This document shows, in pieces, positions 1 through 10,035 of a stretch of 64,000 nt of DNA. The DNA is taken from contig VWZL01002024.1 of assembly GCA_013396915.1 (NCBI GenBank), forward strand, positions 124,001 through 188,000, written 5' to 3'. The position numbers and the translations under genes were made by a program. The notes beneath the pieces were generated by a model. It searched no databases. It was given only the letters and a program-made list of their open reading frames with translations, and had not been told where the DNA came from. This DNA comes from Stercorarius parasiticus. Lineage: Eukaryota > Chordata > Aves > Charadriiformes > Stercorariidae. The first letter of the stretch is position 1, and each line of letters opens with the position of its first letter.

Positions 1-593
1 TTGGCCTAAATAAGCAACCCAAACAACTGCAGAAGGACTTAGGGATGTACAGACATGATACCAAGTCCTACACTAAAGCTCCATCTAGTAACTGTACACC
101 CTGGTAAATCTTGAATCTCTAGCATAAATTCTTTCATAAGCCAGTGCTAACCTGGGATATCCTCTTCAGCAGCAATACTATCTATTTGAAATAATTCTTT
201 TTTCAACCTTGTATGCTGTTCACTGGATTTCTTGATAGTGGGAAGAGTTATATCAACGCGCTGTTTCTGGCCAGTCCATGAGAATATTCAATTTTTCCCC
301 TCCGCCAGCAATCTTTGTCTCTTCCAGCCCAATATACACTAATGACCAACTGTTCTGGATTCTCATAAAAAAAGAGTTGTAAATATATGTCTTACTGAGG
401 ATCATCATCTGTTTTTGAGAAATTAAAACACAAATTAACCTTGGTTTTAGTACAACAAAGAAGTTTGGGGTTTTTATTATAAATCCTGGGAGCTGGGAAC
501 CCTTGGATTTTTGTCTTTAGGGTTTTTGTTTTGGCTGAGGGGCAGGAGACTTCCAGCCAGTGTGTAAATAGATTTTTGTAATTTGTAATGACC

Positions 594-962
594 CTAGTGA
601 TGGAACAACTTCAGTGTCCAAATTTCATTTAGGTATGCCTTGAGAATAGGAGCCATTGGAACATCTTGGTAGTTCTTGGGTGTAAGTTGTCTGTACTGTG
701 GCTGCATGTACTCCAGGTGTCTGTACTGCATGATTTGAGGATTTTTCTGCTGCAGCAGTAGCCCTTTGATGTGCTTGGCTTGGTTCTGGTTTGTTCTGTG
801 TCTGTGAATACCAAAGTAAACTTTGAGGTCGGTTTTAAACTCTTGAGTATGGGAAACCAGAACCAAAGAATATTTGCTTACCCATTTGCCATTACAAAAC
901 ACCACATAGACTCTTCTAGTTAGAGGAGAATTGCAGTCAAGATAGTAAAACCAGTGCAACAA
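594..962 (-). other. Unidentified coding-like open stretch
   Basis: The minus strand is open for about 122 codons with no good ATG start: the first codon is TTG and an in-frame stop lies just upstream. A second minus-strand frame across part of the same DNA is also open and is rich in Ser, Thr, Gln and Ala. The composition is less AT-biased than the surrounding intron, which could mean a decayed retrocopy of some gene or an unclassified repeat. I do not recognise a family in any frame. No poly(A) tail or splice signal ties it to a gene. It may be a chance ORF. Confidence 0.2.
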
Positions 963-2027
963 AGTGGTATTGTTGGTTTAGCATTCACTTATAAAAAAGT
1001 ACAATGCAGTATGAAGTGAGAGAGAACTGACAGTTTGCTTTCTGTCACATCCTCTTCTGAAATATGTTTTAAAAATATAGAAGTTTTTATTTTTGAAGTT
1101 CTGGGATTTTGTGTTTAATTTTATGGAGATAATATTAGTGAGTCCCAGTACTGTGATTCTAAAACAAAGCTTTAGTCTTGGAAATATAGAGAACAGGCAG
1201 AAATGCGTGAAATCTTACTTTATGTATTTTTCCAGAATATAAAAATAGCTGCAGGCTAGCTACAGATACTTGTGTTGCTTTTAAATCAGTTGTATTACTG
1301 TGCCTGTTTGTATTATGTAAATACCACATCCACAGAATACAATGAAATAGCTAGATTAGTTTAGTTAGGAAGATTATGTCTTCTGGAATGAGCTGTATGT
1401 CAGCTGTAATGAAATGAGTCATTTTTATAAACAAAAATCCAAAAGCTCTTACTCCTATGTGTGACCAGAAAAAAAAAGTCAATTGCTTTACGCTCCCTCT
1501 TTTGGCTTTCTCTGTCAAACCAGCGAGCCTTGTAATTCTCCATCTGCTTCTAATAGTCCTGGTGTCGTTGGTCATAATAGTTTGTTGGGCTGGATGAGCT
1601 GAAGCGTGGAAAGCTTTGTAAATGTGCGATACTGTAATAATCTGTAAGAAGAACTAGCAGCAAGTAAATTAATCTCCAGCATGCAGCTAGCAAGTGGAAG
1701 AATACGATAATATTTGTGGAGGCTTTCAAAATGTTGGATTCCTCCCCACCCCCAATTAGTGTTTTTATTCAATAGTAAACAAATTTGTGTTCAACAGAAG
1801 TCTGAATTTCCTTGAGCAAGTAATTCCTTTTGCGTACTTTCCTCCTCTTTTCCTCTTAAGAGCAGGAGGCATCTTTGAGACTAATTCTAGTCCATTGGCT
1901 TACGATGGACACATTATATCAATAGGCATAACATTTGAAGAAATGCTTTTTTATTACAAATGAAAACAAATGCATGTTTTTATGATCACTAATCCTAAAT
2001 TCATAGCCTAAACCCAGAGTACAATAG

Positions 2028-2047
2028 ACTGGCATGGCCATGCCAGT
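2028..2047. repeat. Perfect 20-base palindrome
   Basis: The arm ACTGGCATGG is followed directly by its exact reverse complement, CCATGCCAGT, with no spacer. The symmetry stops at both edges. It lies in MLLT3 intron 4. The TGGCA/TGCCA ends resemble nuclear factor I half-sites, but their spacing is wider than the usual NFI palindrome, so no factor is assigned. Confidence 0.8.
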
Positions 2048-3774
2048 GTGCTTGGTTTAATGACTTCATAAAATTCAATGAATCACCCCTCCCTCCCCGC
2101 AACTGCTTCTTTTACTAATTAGGTTCCTCATGTCTGTCAGCAACTGGAGAGATTCAAAATGATTTCCAGAGGATACTGCTTATTCAAACTCATGTTCAAC
2201 CAGCTTGGGAATTACATGGTGTGAATTAGAATTCGACCCTGCAAGATATACAGAGAGTTCAACACCATTTTTTGATGTATAGTTACAGCATTCTTTTAAT
2301 CTGCAAATGTGTTACCTGTTGAGCTGCTGTCACTGTCTGTTTGGATCTCTCAAATTTACAGAGCAACCTACTCAGTGATTTAAACTTTATTTCATAAGCT
2401 CATTGAAAAATACAAGAAACAAACACAAGGAATAGGGCGCAGTCCCCTTTGCGCAGACTAGTCTGTCACATGAATTCACTTAGTCACCACTCAAGTCATA
2501 CAGTTTCATAATATAGAACCTGTAAAGCTCAGCCCATGCACTCAGCAGCAAACAAAAAAAAAAAAAAAAAATTCGTTACCTAGCCAATGGTGAGGGTGCT
2601 TGTCCTTCCTCCTCTGTCACTGTGTGGGTGTCCCCGTATCACATGGGAAACACGAAAGCCTCAGCAATCCAGCTGCTGATAAATCCATTTCAAAAACTCT
2701 TTTTTTTTTTTTTTTAAGTTGATGTTTTATACCTTCTGACTTGGAGGTTTGGTTTATATAATTTCCATAAGTTTGCAGATTGTGACGAAACTGCCAGACA
2801 AAGATGATGGCTGGAGGAGACAGCAATTTGCAGGTGGTCATGGCTTCGTAATGGCCCTTCAGCTCTTTCTGGCCACCTGTCCTGCCTACCTGATGCTCTC
2901 ACTGCTCCCAGCATACATCAGGCCTTAGCATGAGTTGTGTTAGCCAAGTCTGAGCAGGAGTTGAGTGCAACGGTCACAGTAGCAGTTTTTCTCTGTTGGT
3001 AAAGCCTCAGATTTTTATCATGCTTTCTAAAATATTTATTTTTAAAGACCTGTTAGTACTGCTTTATGAAAGAGGATGTATATCTGGAAGTACTATACGT
3101 ACATGGTGTCATTTGGCTTAAGAAAAGAAAACATCTGCAGTTATTTTAACATGCATATAATCCTCTGTATTATTCTTTTGATGTTTGTTATGCAATGTAT
3201 CAAAGTCTAACATTCACTTGGGTTGCTTCAGTATTTGTTGAATACACAAATGTAAGCTATGACGTGTAAATATCTTACCTGTCAAAACCCCATAATCTCC
3301 ATTTTACATATGAACTTGAGAAAAAGACTGTTTTGTTTGTCCATCTTAGCAGAAATACATCATTCACTCTTAGTCCTTGCAACACGTCTTAAGGTGGGAA
3401 GGAAAAGAAACAATTAAATGGACTGTTAGATTTTTATAAATGAGAAAATGGTTTGAAAGTATGTTCTGATTTTCAATAAGATCTATGCTGTACATGATGT
3501 GAACATATAGCCACACTTCATTCCCACCAACCTTCCACATTAATCATTAGGTTTGATATAATTTTACCAGTGAATATAATTGGGTTTTTTTCTGTCTTAC
3601 AAATTTTATGTTCGTCTTGCTGTTTCCTCTAAGTCATTGTTGGCTTCTGTTAGACTTATTGCAGAAATTTAAATACGAAAAGATACTTTTTTTACTTAGA
3701 GAATGAATGCAGATATAAAAGCAATGGGTTAGCTGTCATAGTGAAAGAGTAGCTCTCAGGGAGTATGGCAGGGT

Positions 3775-3790
3775 TGTGTGTGTGTGTGTG
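3775..3790. repeat. (TG)8 microsatellite
   Basis: This is a short uninterrupted TG dinucleotide run in MLLT3 intron 4. It is a simple repeat with no sign of function. Confidence 0.85.
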
Positions 3791-5059
3791 ATAAGTATGT
3801 CATGTACTATGATTTCTATGAAAACATAGCTTCCGTGTTGTAGAATGAGGAAGAAAGTCTGGTTTTAAAATTGAAAAGGCAAGAAAGTTCTCAAGTTCCT
3901 AATGCTACTGCACCCCATGACCTATTTCACAGCTCTCATCTGTTGGAAAACCACTAAAATGAGTCTCTCCTTTTGAAGCAATTTAAAATACGTGGTAAGG
4001 AGACCAATAAGAAACATAAGGATTCCATCTAGTTTATTAATGGCACATATTTTATTCCCCCCCAGGGCAAGACTTACAGCTCTGGCATGATAGAACAAGA
4101 TGTGAAGATAAAAGCATTAATAATTAGTTCATATGTCAACTTTTGGGGCTGGTCTTGCATCAAAGTATGGAGCTTTTTTTTTTTAATTTAAAAAAAAATC
4201 ACCAGGAAAGGAGTTTTGATTAAAGTAAAACATCTCAAGGAATGATTAGTGCTTTTTTTGTTTTTTAATTACTGGAAATGAGGAAGTGCCTTATGTTCAG
4301 ACATTCTGATGTCATCGTAGTACTGTTCATTGTTGATGCTTCTGCCCATTGTTAACGATGATGCATATATATTACATAGATACAGTTAGATTTCCAAATC
4401 TGACTGAAAAATACATTTGCAGTACTGATACAAGAAACATCTGAACAAAAAGCACAATTGAATAATTTGTGCAGCACTGTGTGAAAATGCAGTCTTTCAC
4501 TAATTAGTTAAGATAATGGGAAACTAGTTAAGATAAGGGAAAAACAGTTCAAAGTAATTATTATTAATTGTTTCCACCCGTTGCTACAGAGGAGAAGGGA
4601 GACACTGCTCTTTTTGCAAACATGATATGCGTAAACCATTCAGGTGACTACAGTATTAAATACTGGTTTAACACATCTCAATCGGACAGTCACAAGTAGT
4701 TAGTTATGCACCAACAGGAAGCACACAAGCAGATGTATTCTCAATCTTAATTTCTCCTCTTGTTGACACACCTTTCATTAAACAGGCTAATACTGCTTTC
4801 TTTTGTGGGGTTGATTTTTTTCAGAGCAGTTGTGGCTGTATTTTTAAAATTAGTCAGCCCCTGTGGAGTTTGAGGCTGGCCAAGTCCTGCTTTCGTCCTT
4901 CAGTTTCCAGGACACTGTTGCTATCCCATCTATGTTCTGGGTAAAATGGTGGTTAAGTAACGGTGAAGAAATGAAGAAAAGCTAAACGTGTTTTCCCCTC
5001 TGCAGTTCTGTAAATCTGTGGCAGTGTTAGACAGCCAGGCATACGACGTCTGCATATAT

Positions 5060-5225
5060 AGAATCATAGAATGGTTTGGGTTGGAAGGGACCTTTTAAAG
5101 GTCATCTAGTCCAACTCCCCCTGCAATGAGCATGGACATCCTCAACTACATCAGGTTGCTCGAAGCCCCGTCCAACCTGACGTTGAATGTTTCTGGGGAT
5201 GAGGCATCTACCTCCTCTCTGGGCT
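5060..5225 (-). mobile_element. CR1 LINE 3' fragment, antisense
   Basis: The left edge carries the reverse complement of the CR1 3' tail (AATCATAGAATGG). It is followed by the diagnostic complement of the CR1 3' end, including the TTGGAAGGGACC and CATCTAGTCCAACTCC blocks. The element therefore lies on the minus strand with its 3' end at the low coordinate, truncated to about 165 bases. It sits about 560 bases before the exon 5 acceptor. Homology appears to break near 5211-5240, where a short inverted repeat occurs. Confidence 0.9.
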
Positions 5226-5259
5226 GTAGATGCCCCATCCGTGGTTTAATTGTGGACAG

Positions 5260-5322
5260 CAGCTGAGCCCCACGCAGCTGCTCACTCACTCCCCTCTGGT
5301 GGGATAGGGGAGAGAATCGGAC
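5260..5322. mobile_element. Possible avian ERV LTR scrap
   Basis: About 60 bases around the blocks GCAGCTGCTCACTCACTCCC and GGGAGAGAATCGG (one is slightly altered here) resemble a sequence I associate with avian endogenous retrovirus LTRs. No LTR ends, primer-binding site, polypurine tract or viral genes are present, so this is at most a small remnant next to the CR1 fragment. The match is from memory of bird repeats and was not searched. Confidence 0.4.
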
Positions 5323-5783
5323 TTTCAGCTTTGCCTGAAACGTCATCAGGAGGACTTTTTTTGCTCTGATCCTGAAGTAATTCTGTTGACAGTATATGGT
5401 TCCTTATCCTGATCTTTCTTTATGATGTGGGGTTTTTTTTTTCTGATAGCCAATGGTCATGGTTAACATTTCCTAAACTCTCTTCATGTTCATTTTATGA
5501 TGTTTCTTAAAAAACATATCTAATTCTCAAGATCTAAACTAAGTTGTGTGCAGATGTTGACAAGCAGTGGTAATTGCTTATGTTTCACCACTTTATAACA
5601 GATAAGTTGACCAAAATGATGAGGTTTGTATCTGTTCTAATATAGGTATTTCAGTTTCTGGTTGTCAACCTGCAGTTCCAAATTTTTAATATGAATCCTG
5701 TGTCTATATTGTGTTTGTCTTTTTTTTCCCCTTTTCCCTTTTTCCCCATTCCCTTTGTAAAATTGTGCATCTCCTTTTTGCAG

Positions 5784-6392
5784 GACCCAGCTAGGATTCT
5801 GAACATAAATAGCAGCAGCAGCAGTAGTAATAGTTTTTCAAAGACCCACAAATTAACAAAGGAGCACAAGGAAAAAACTTCTAAAGACTCAAAAGAACAT
5901 AAAAGTGCCTTCAAAGAACCTTCCAGGGAACACATCAAATCTTCCAAAGAATCCTCTAAGAAACCCAAAGAAAACAAACCACTAAAAGATGAAAAAATGG
6001 TTCCTAAGATGGCTTTCAAGGAACCCAAACCCATGACCAAGGAGCCAAAATCTGAAAACACCCCCATCCTTACCGTAACAGGTGGGCAGCAGCAAGAAAA
6101 GAAGACCCCCACAAAAAAGCCCTCTTTTCTGGACTCTGATGAACCTTCTGCAAAAAAAAGAAAAAAAAGTGGCTCGGATTCATTACTTAAAAGTTTTTCT
6201 AACGCCCCACCGCTGATCCTTACTTGTTCAACTGACAGAAAACAGACAAAGGATAGATCTCAACTCAAGGTGGGGAGAGTCAAAATTGAAAATGATGCAC
6301 TGGAAAAGAAGACAGCTGCTCTGCCACCATTTGATGATATTGTAGATGCCAATGATTCTGACATGGAGGAAAACACATCCTCCAAATCTGAA
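5784..6392 (+). CDS. MLLT3: MLLT3 exon 5: poly-Ser and Lys-rich region
   Basis: This 609-base exon (203 codons, phase 0 at both ends) opens at Asp after a CAG acceptor and closes with K-S-E before GTAAGT. It encodes the middle of AF9, a chromatin reader and scaffold of the super elongation complex. After DPARILN comes a short tract of six Ser, then N-S. A long Lys/Ser/Glu/Pro-rich disordered region follows, with SFSKTHKL, EHKSAFKEPSREH, SSKKPKENKPLK and VPKMAFKEPKPM matching mammalian AF9 closely. A basic cluster, AKKRKK, is the likely nuclear localisation signal. SNAPPLILTCS and LPPFDDIVD are further family landmarks. The YEATS domain lies upstream of the window. The paralogue MLLT1 (ENL) is less likely because these blocks and the serine tract are AF9-like. 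Translation runs on openly into both flanking introns, but that part is not coding. Confidence 0.97.
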
Positions 6393-9300
6393 GTAAGTGG
6401 TGTTGGGTTTTGCTTCATATGTGTTGAGTGCTCACAATCTGTGTGATTGTGTACTATATTTGTATTTTGCCCTTCCTTTCTCCTATATACTGGCAGATTG
6501 TTCAAACTGAAGAATATAGACTGCCGGCTGCTCAAACTTATGCATGTTCTAGTTGAATTGTATTGCCTATTTAAGTCTACTGAATTTATAAATCTGTCAA
6601 CATTATGATGAATGAGCATATGGGAGATGGCTATAAATAATATTGCTCTTTTGATCTTGTTCTTTTGAGTTTTATGCTTCATGTGAGATAAAAGGAAATT
6701 GATTTAAATGCTTGTATTTCACACCCTAAGTCTTTGTGTTCAAATGTTAGAGAATTCAGTAAATTCAGGAAAGGGTTACCAGTAAATCAGACTGTTACTT
6801 GTTATTTCTCTGCTAAAAAGGGCAGTTCTGTGAGTGATGCCAGTTTTGTGGAGGAGCAGGAGGAGTTCCTAGAATCCTCACTCTGATGAGGAAAGTCTGT
6901 GCAAAGTAACAGACTTACCCAAGAATAAAGACTGTTTTTATGGAAGTTTGCTTTCCTGAAATATTTGCCTACCATGCCTGCTCATCTGTTGCAAGCATAA
7001 TTTGCTCTTGATGATTAAGATTTTAATCATTCTCCTAACAGACTCCAGTCCTCAGAAGCATCTTTTATAGAGAGATGAGTAGAGAAGGAAAGGGGTGGGA
7101 AGAGAAGGCTTGTTTGGTGCCTTTTTTTGTGCTTGTGGCTAGAGATAGTGTGCGTGGGAGAGAGGAAGTCTTCCCAACCATGACTGTTGAATTCTCTGCC
7201 ATTTTCGGTTGTGTGCCTCCGTTACTGCCATCAGATTCATAGCCCTGCTTGCCCTCTCTGGAACAGACAATAAATACCCTGCTGTGGGGAGGTGTCAACA
7301 TTAGATTTTTACTTCACGGAAACTTGCCACGAGGGACAAAGTAATTTATTTCTGAAGTGACCTTTTAATGACTGGTCCCTTAGGGCATGCAAAGCTTATA
7401 AAATTTAGAAGGTTTGGAATAAGACAGGCTCCACTTTACAACATGGCACTAGTGATATCGTGGTTGAGGTGGCATTCTCGTTCTGGCTTAGAACTTATGA
7501 ATTTGTCTTTAAACCTAAAAATATTCACATTTGTCAGCCTTGGTGTGAATTAATTTTTAATGTGTTCAAAAGAAGCTGAACCTTCAGTTTTAATTTATGT
7601 CAGTACCCTTAATACTCGCTACCTACCCTCAGTATAGCTGGCTAATTAGCTTAGATTTTGCTTTCAGGTTTCCTATTCATTCAGTAGGTGCCATATAGTG
7701 TCACCCTTGTGTTTTTCATAGGATGATACAAATCCACTTGCACTGCTGTTCGACGTCCATCTGTATTTCACCTGCAGGACCTAAGGAGCGCCTTAATTCT
7801 GTGCTCAAAAAAAGCAGATTCAGGGCTTTCTAGTTCTGCAAGCCACTGGTACTGAGAGGATAAACTACTAGAGTCCTCTGAAAGAGAAGCAGCTTCTGCT
7901 GGTCTGGGCTCTGGTGTATTTTAACATTGATGTCCTGGATCGTGGAACAGATAGGTCTTCAGTGGGAGGGCCAGTGTGGTCCACATCTGTGTGGGTGAAA
8001 GGCTGTCTGCCGCTTTGGGACAGTGTTCATTAATAAATCAGGCTGAGTATGGCTCTAGTCAGTGACTGGGTACTATTTAGGAAGTCAATAATATACTTAT
8101 TTTTAGAGAAGATAGCTAGAAAACCTGGAATAATTCCCTAAGATGCCTGTGTATTCACACCATTGTTAGTGTTGTGGGAGAAAGAGCTGGGCAGCCTGGT
8201 TAATGAGTGTCTACTGAATTTCACAGTCAATCCTTCTACACTTCATTAGCTTTAACCATGGAGCCTAATGAAAGGTGATCGAGCAGTGTAATAGAGGTAA
8301 TTCTGCATGTTGGAAAAAATAGTTTGAACTTTTTGTACGTGTTGATTTGTTCCTAAGCATTTTAGGAAAAGGAGTAGATTTTACAGCTAGGTCCATAAAG
8401 GGCATATTCTATAAGTATAGTCATATAACATTTTTAAAAAAGAGAGAGAGAAAAGTTGCAAAGTTACATAGAGAGTAAGGGTAATGAAAACGTGATAATG
8501 CTTTTGCTATAGAGGACCGGTTTCTTTCAGGTCTGTTAATGCTTCATGATACTAACCAACATAGTTGCCTGAATCTGGGGAGACGCAGGTTCAGTGGCGT
8601 GTTCTGGCACAATAATATGCTATAAAATTCAGTGAGAAGTTATTTGTTACTCTGGTACAGTTACAGTGGTGGATATCGTAGTATTGATGGACAAAGAATA
8701 TATCATTATTTAGGAGTATATTCAGTGGTAAAGTATCCAGGATTTATTCCTAAAGTGGCTTTAAAAAAGCAAAACGACAAATCCCAACTCCACAAATTCA
8801 GGTTAAATATAACAAATCAGATTGCAAATCAACACCTAGAAGAAAACTGTTACGATACCACAAAAATATTAACTTAAGAGTCAAATGCGTTTTTTTTCTA
8901 GTTTAAGTTAGATTAAGCTACATGCCACAGTGCAAACCTAATACTGTATGAGGAGTTGTAATAAAAGTATGAATAACTTTGCTAAGAATTTTATGAGGAC
9001 AGTATTTTCTTCACTCCATGTAGTAAGAGATGTTGTCATTCTTCAACACACGTGTCCCAAAATGGTGGCTATTGACTGTGTTGATATTAGCTCATATGCA
9101 TAACTATGCATATCAAACACAACAAATTCGTAATAAAGGTGTAATGTAACAGAGCTGTCATAACTGCTCTGTAGCTAAGGTTATATTACTTCACATGGAA
9201 TGATTTTATTTGCACTCTTATATTTTACAGAGTTCAGTTTGTCAGAAGGTGCACAAAACCAAGTAGTTTTTGTGTGCATTTCTCTAAAAAAACAAAGTCG

Positions 9301-9587
9301 CGCAGGAGGGTAGAGATCTTTATTTTGGAAGTTCTGGAGGAGTCTTCCCTTGACAAATGTTCATTGCTTCTGAATTTTGCCCATTAACTTATTTTCTTGT
9401 AATATGTGAGAAACAAGTTAAGAAGTGGGACATGAGCAGCTGCATAGTTGCTGTTCAGATGAACTCACACTGCTTTTATGAAACATATTCACTAGAAGCT
9501 AGAACTTCATGCAAAAGTAAGCTTCTTCCTATTGCTGGTCACACTGAAGACTGTTTTCAGAGCTAGGTGTAGTCCGTGATCAGTTCT

Positions 9588-10035
9588 CACAGAATCACAG
9601 AACGGTAGGGGTTGGGAGGGACCTCTGGAGATCATCTAGTCCAACCCCCCTGACAGAGCAGGGTCACCTAGAGCAGGTTGCACAGGAACGCGTCCAGCCG
9701 GGTTATGAATGTCTCCAGAGATGGAGACTCCACCACATCTCCAAGCAGCCTGTTCCAGTGCTCTGTCCAGTAAAGAAGTTCCTCCTCATGTTTAGGTGGA
9801 ACTTCCTATGTTCAAGTTTGTGCCCGTTACCCCTTGTCCTGTCAGTGGGCAGCACTGAAAAGAGCCTGACGCCATCCTCCTGATACGTACCCTTTAAGTA
9901 TTTATAAGCATTGATAAGATCTCCCCTCAGTCATCTTTTTTCCAGACTGAAAAGACCCGGGTCCCTCAGCCTTTCTTCCTAAGAGAGATGTTCTAGTCCC
10001 CTAATCATCTTCATAGCCCTAATTCTCAATTGTGA
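9588..10035 (-). mobile_element. CR1 LINE 3' fragment, antisense
   Basis: This starts with the complement of the CR1 tail (AGAATCACAGAACGG), then GGGAGGGACCTCTGGAGATC, the CATCTAGTCCAACCCCC block and the complement of the conserved 3' coding end (AGAAGTTCCTCCTCATGTT, TTATAAGCATTGATAAGATC). The last of these is the antisense of the LINxYKYL stretch near the ORF2 C-terminus. The copy is about 450 bases, 5'-truncated and non-functional. It differs in its 3' end from the 5060 copy, so it probably belongs to another CR1 subfamily. Confidence 0.92.

Larger units (their letters stand above)
1..5783 (+). other. MLLT3: MLLT3 intron 4 (3' part)
   Basis: This is non-coding DNA upstream of the first visible MLLT3 exon, and it ends in a strong pyrimidine tract and a CAG acceptor at 5781-5783. 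The exon downstream opens on a complete codon, so the intron is phase 0. I see a degenerate coding-like stretch on the minus strand near 594-962 (listed separately), a perfect 20-base palindrome at 2028-2047, an A-run at 2554-2571, a (TG)8 run at 3775-3790, and a CR1 fragment plus an LTR-like scrap at 5060-5322. The exons for the YEATS domain must lie before position 1. The rest shows nothing I can name. Confidence 0.85.

Noticed and set aside
5260..5322. Functional endogenous retrovirus
   Set aside because: Only about 60 bases of LTR-like sequence, with no gag, pol or env similarity nearby.
5651..6112. 153-codon minus-strand ORF opposite exon 5
   Set aside because: It is the antisense of Lys/Ser-rich MLLT3 codons, giving Leu/Phe-rich nonsense. 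The + strand reading has clear family similarity and splice sites.
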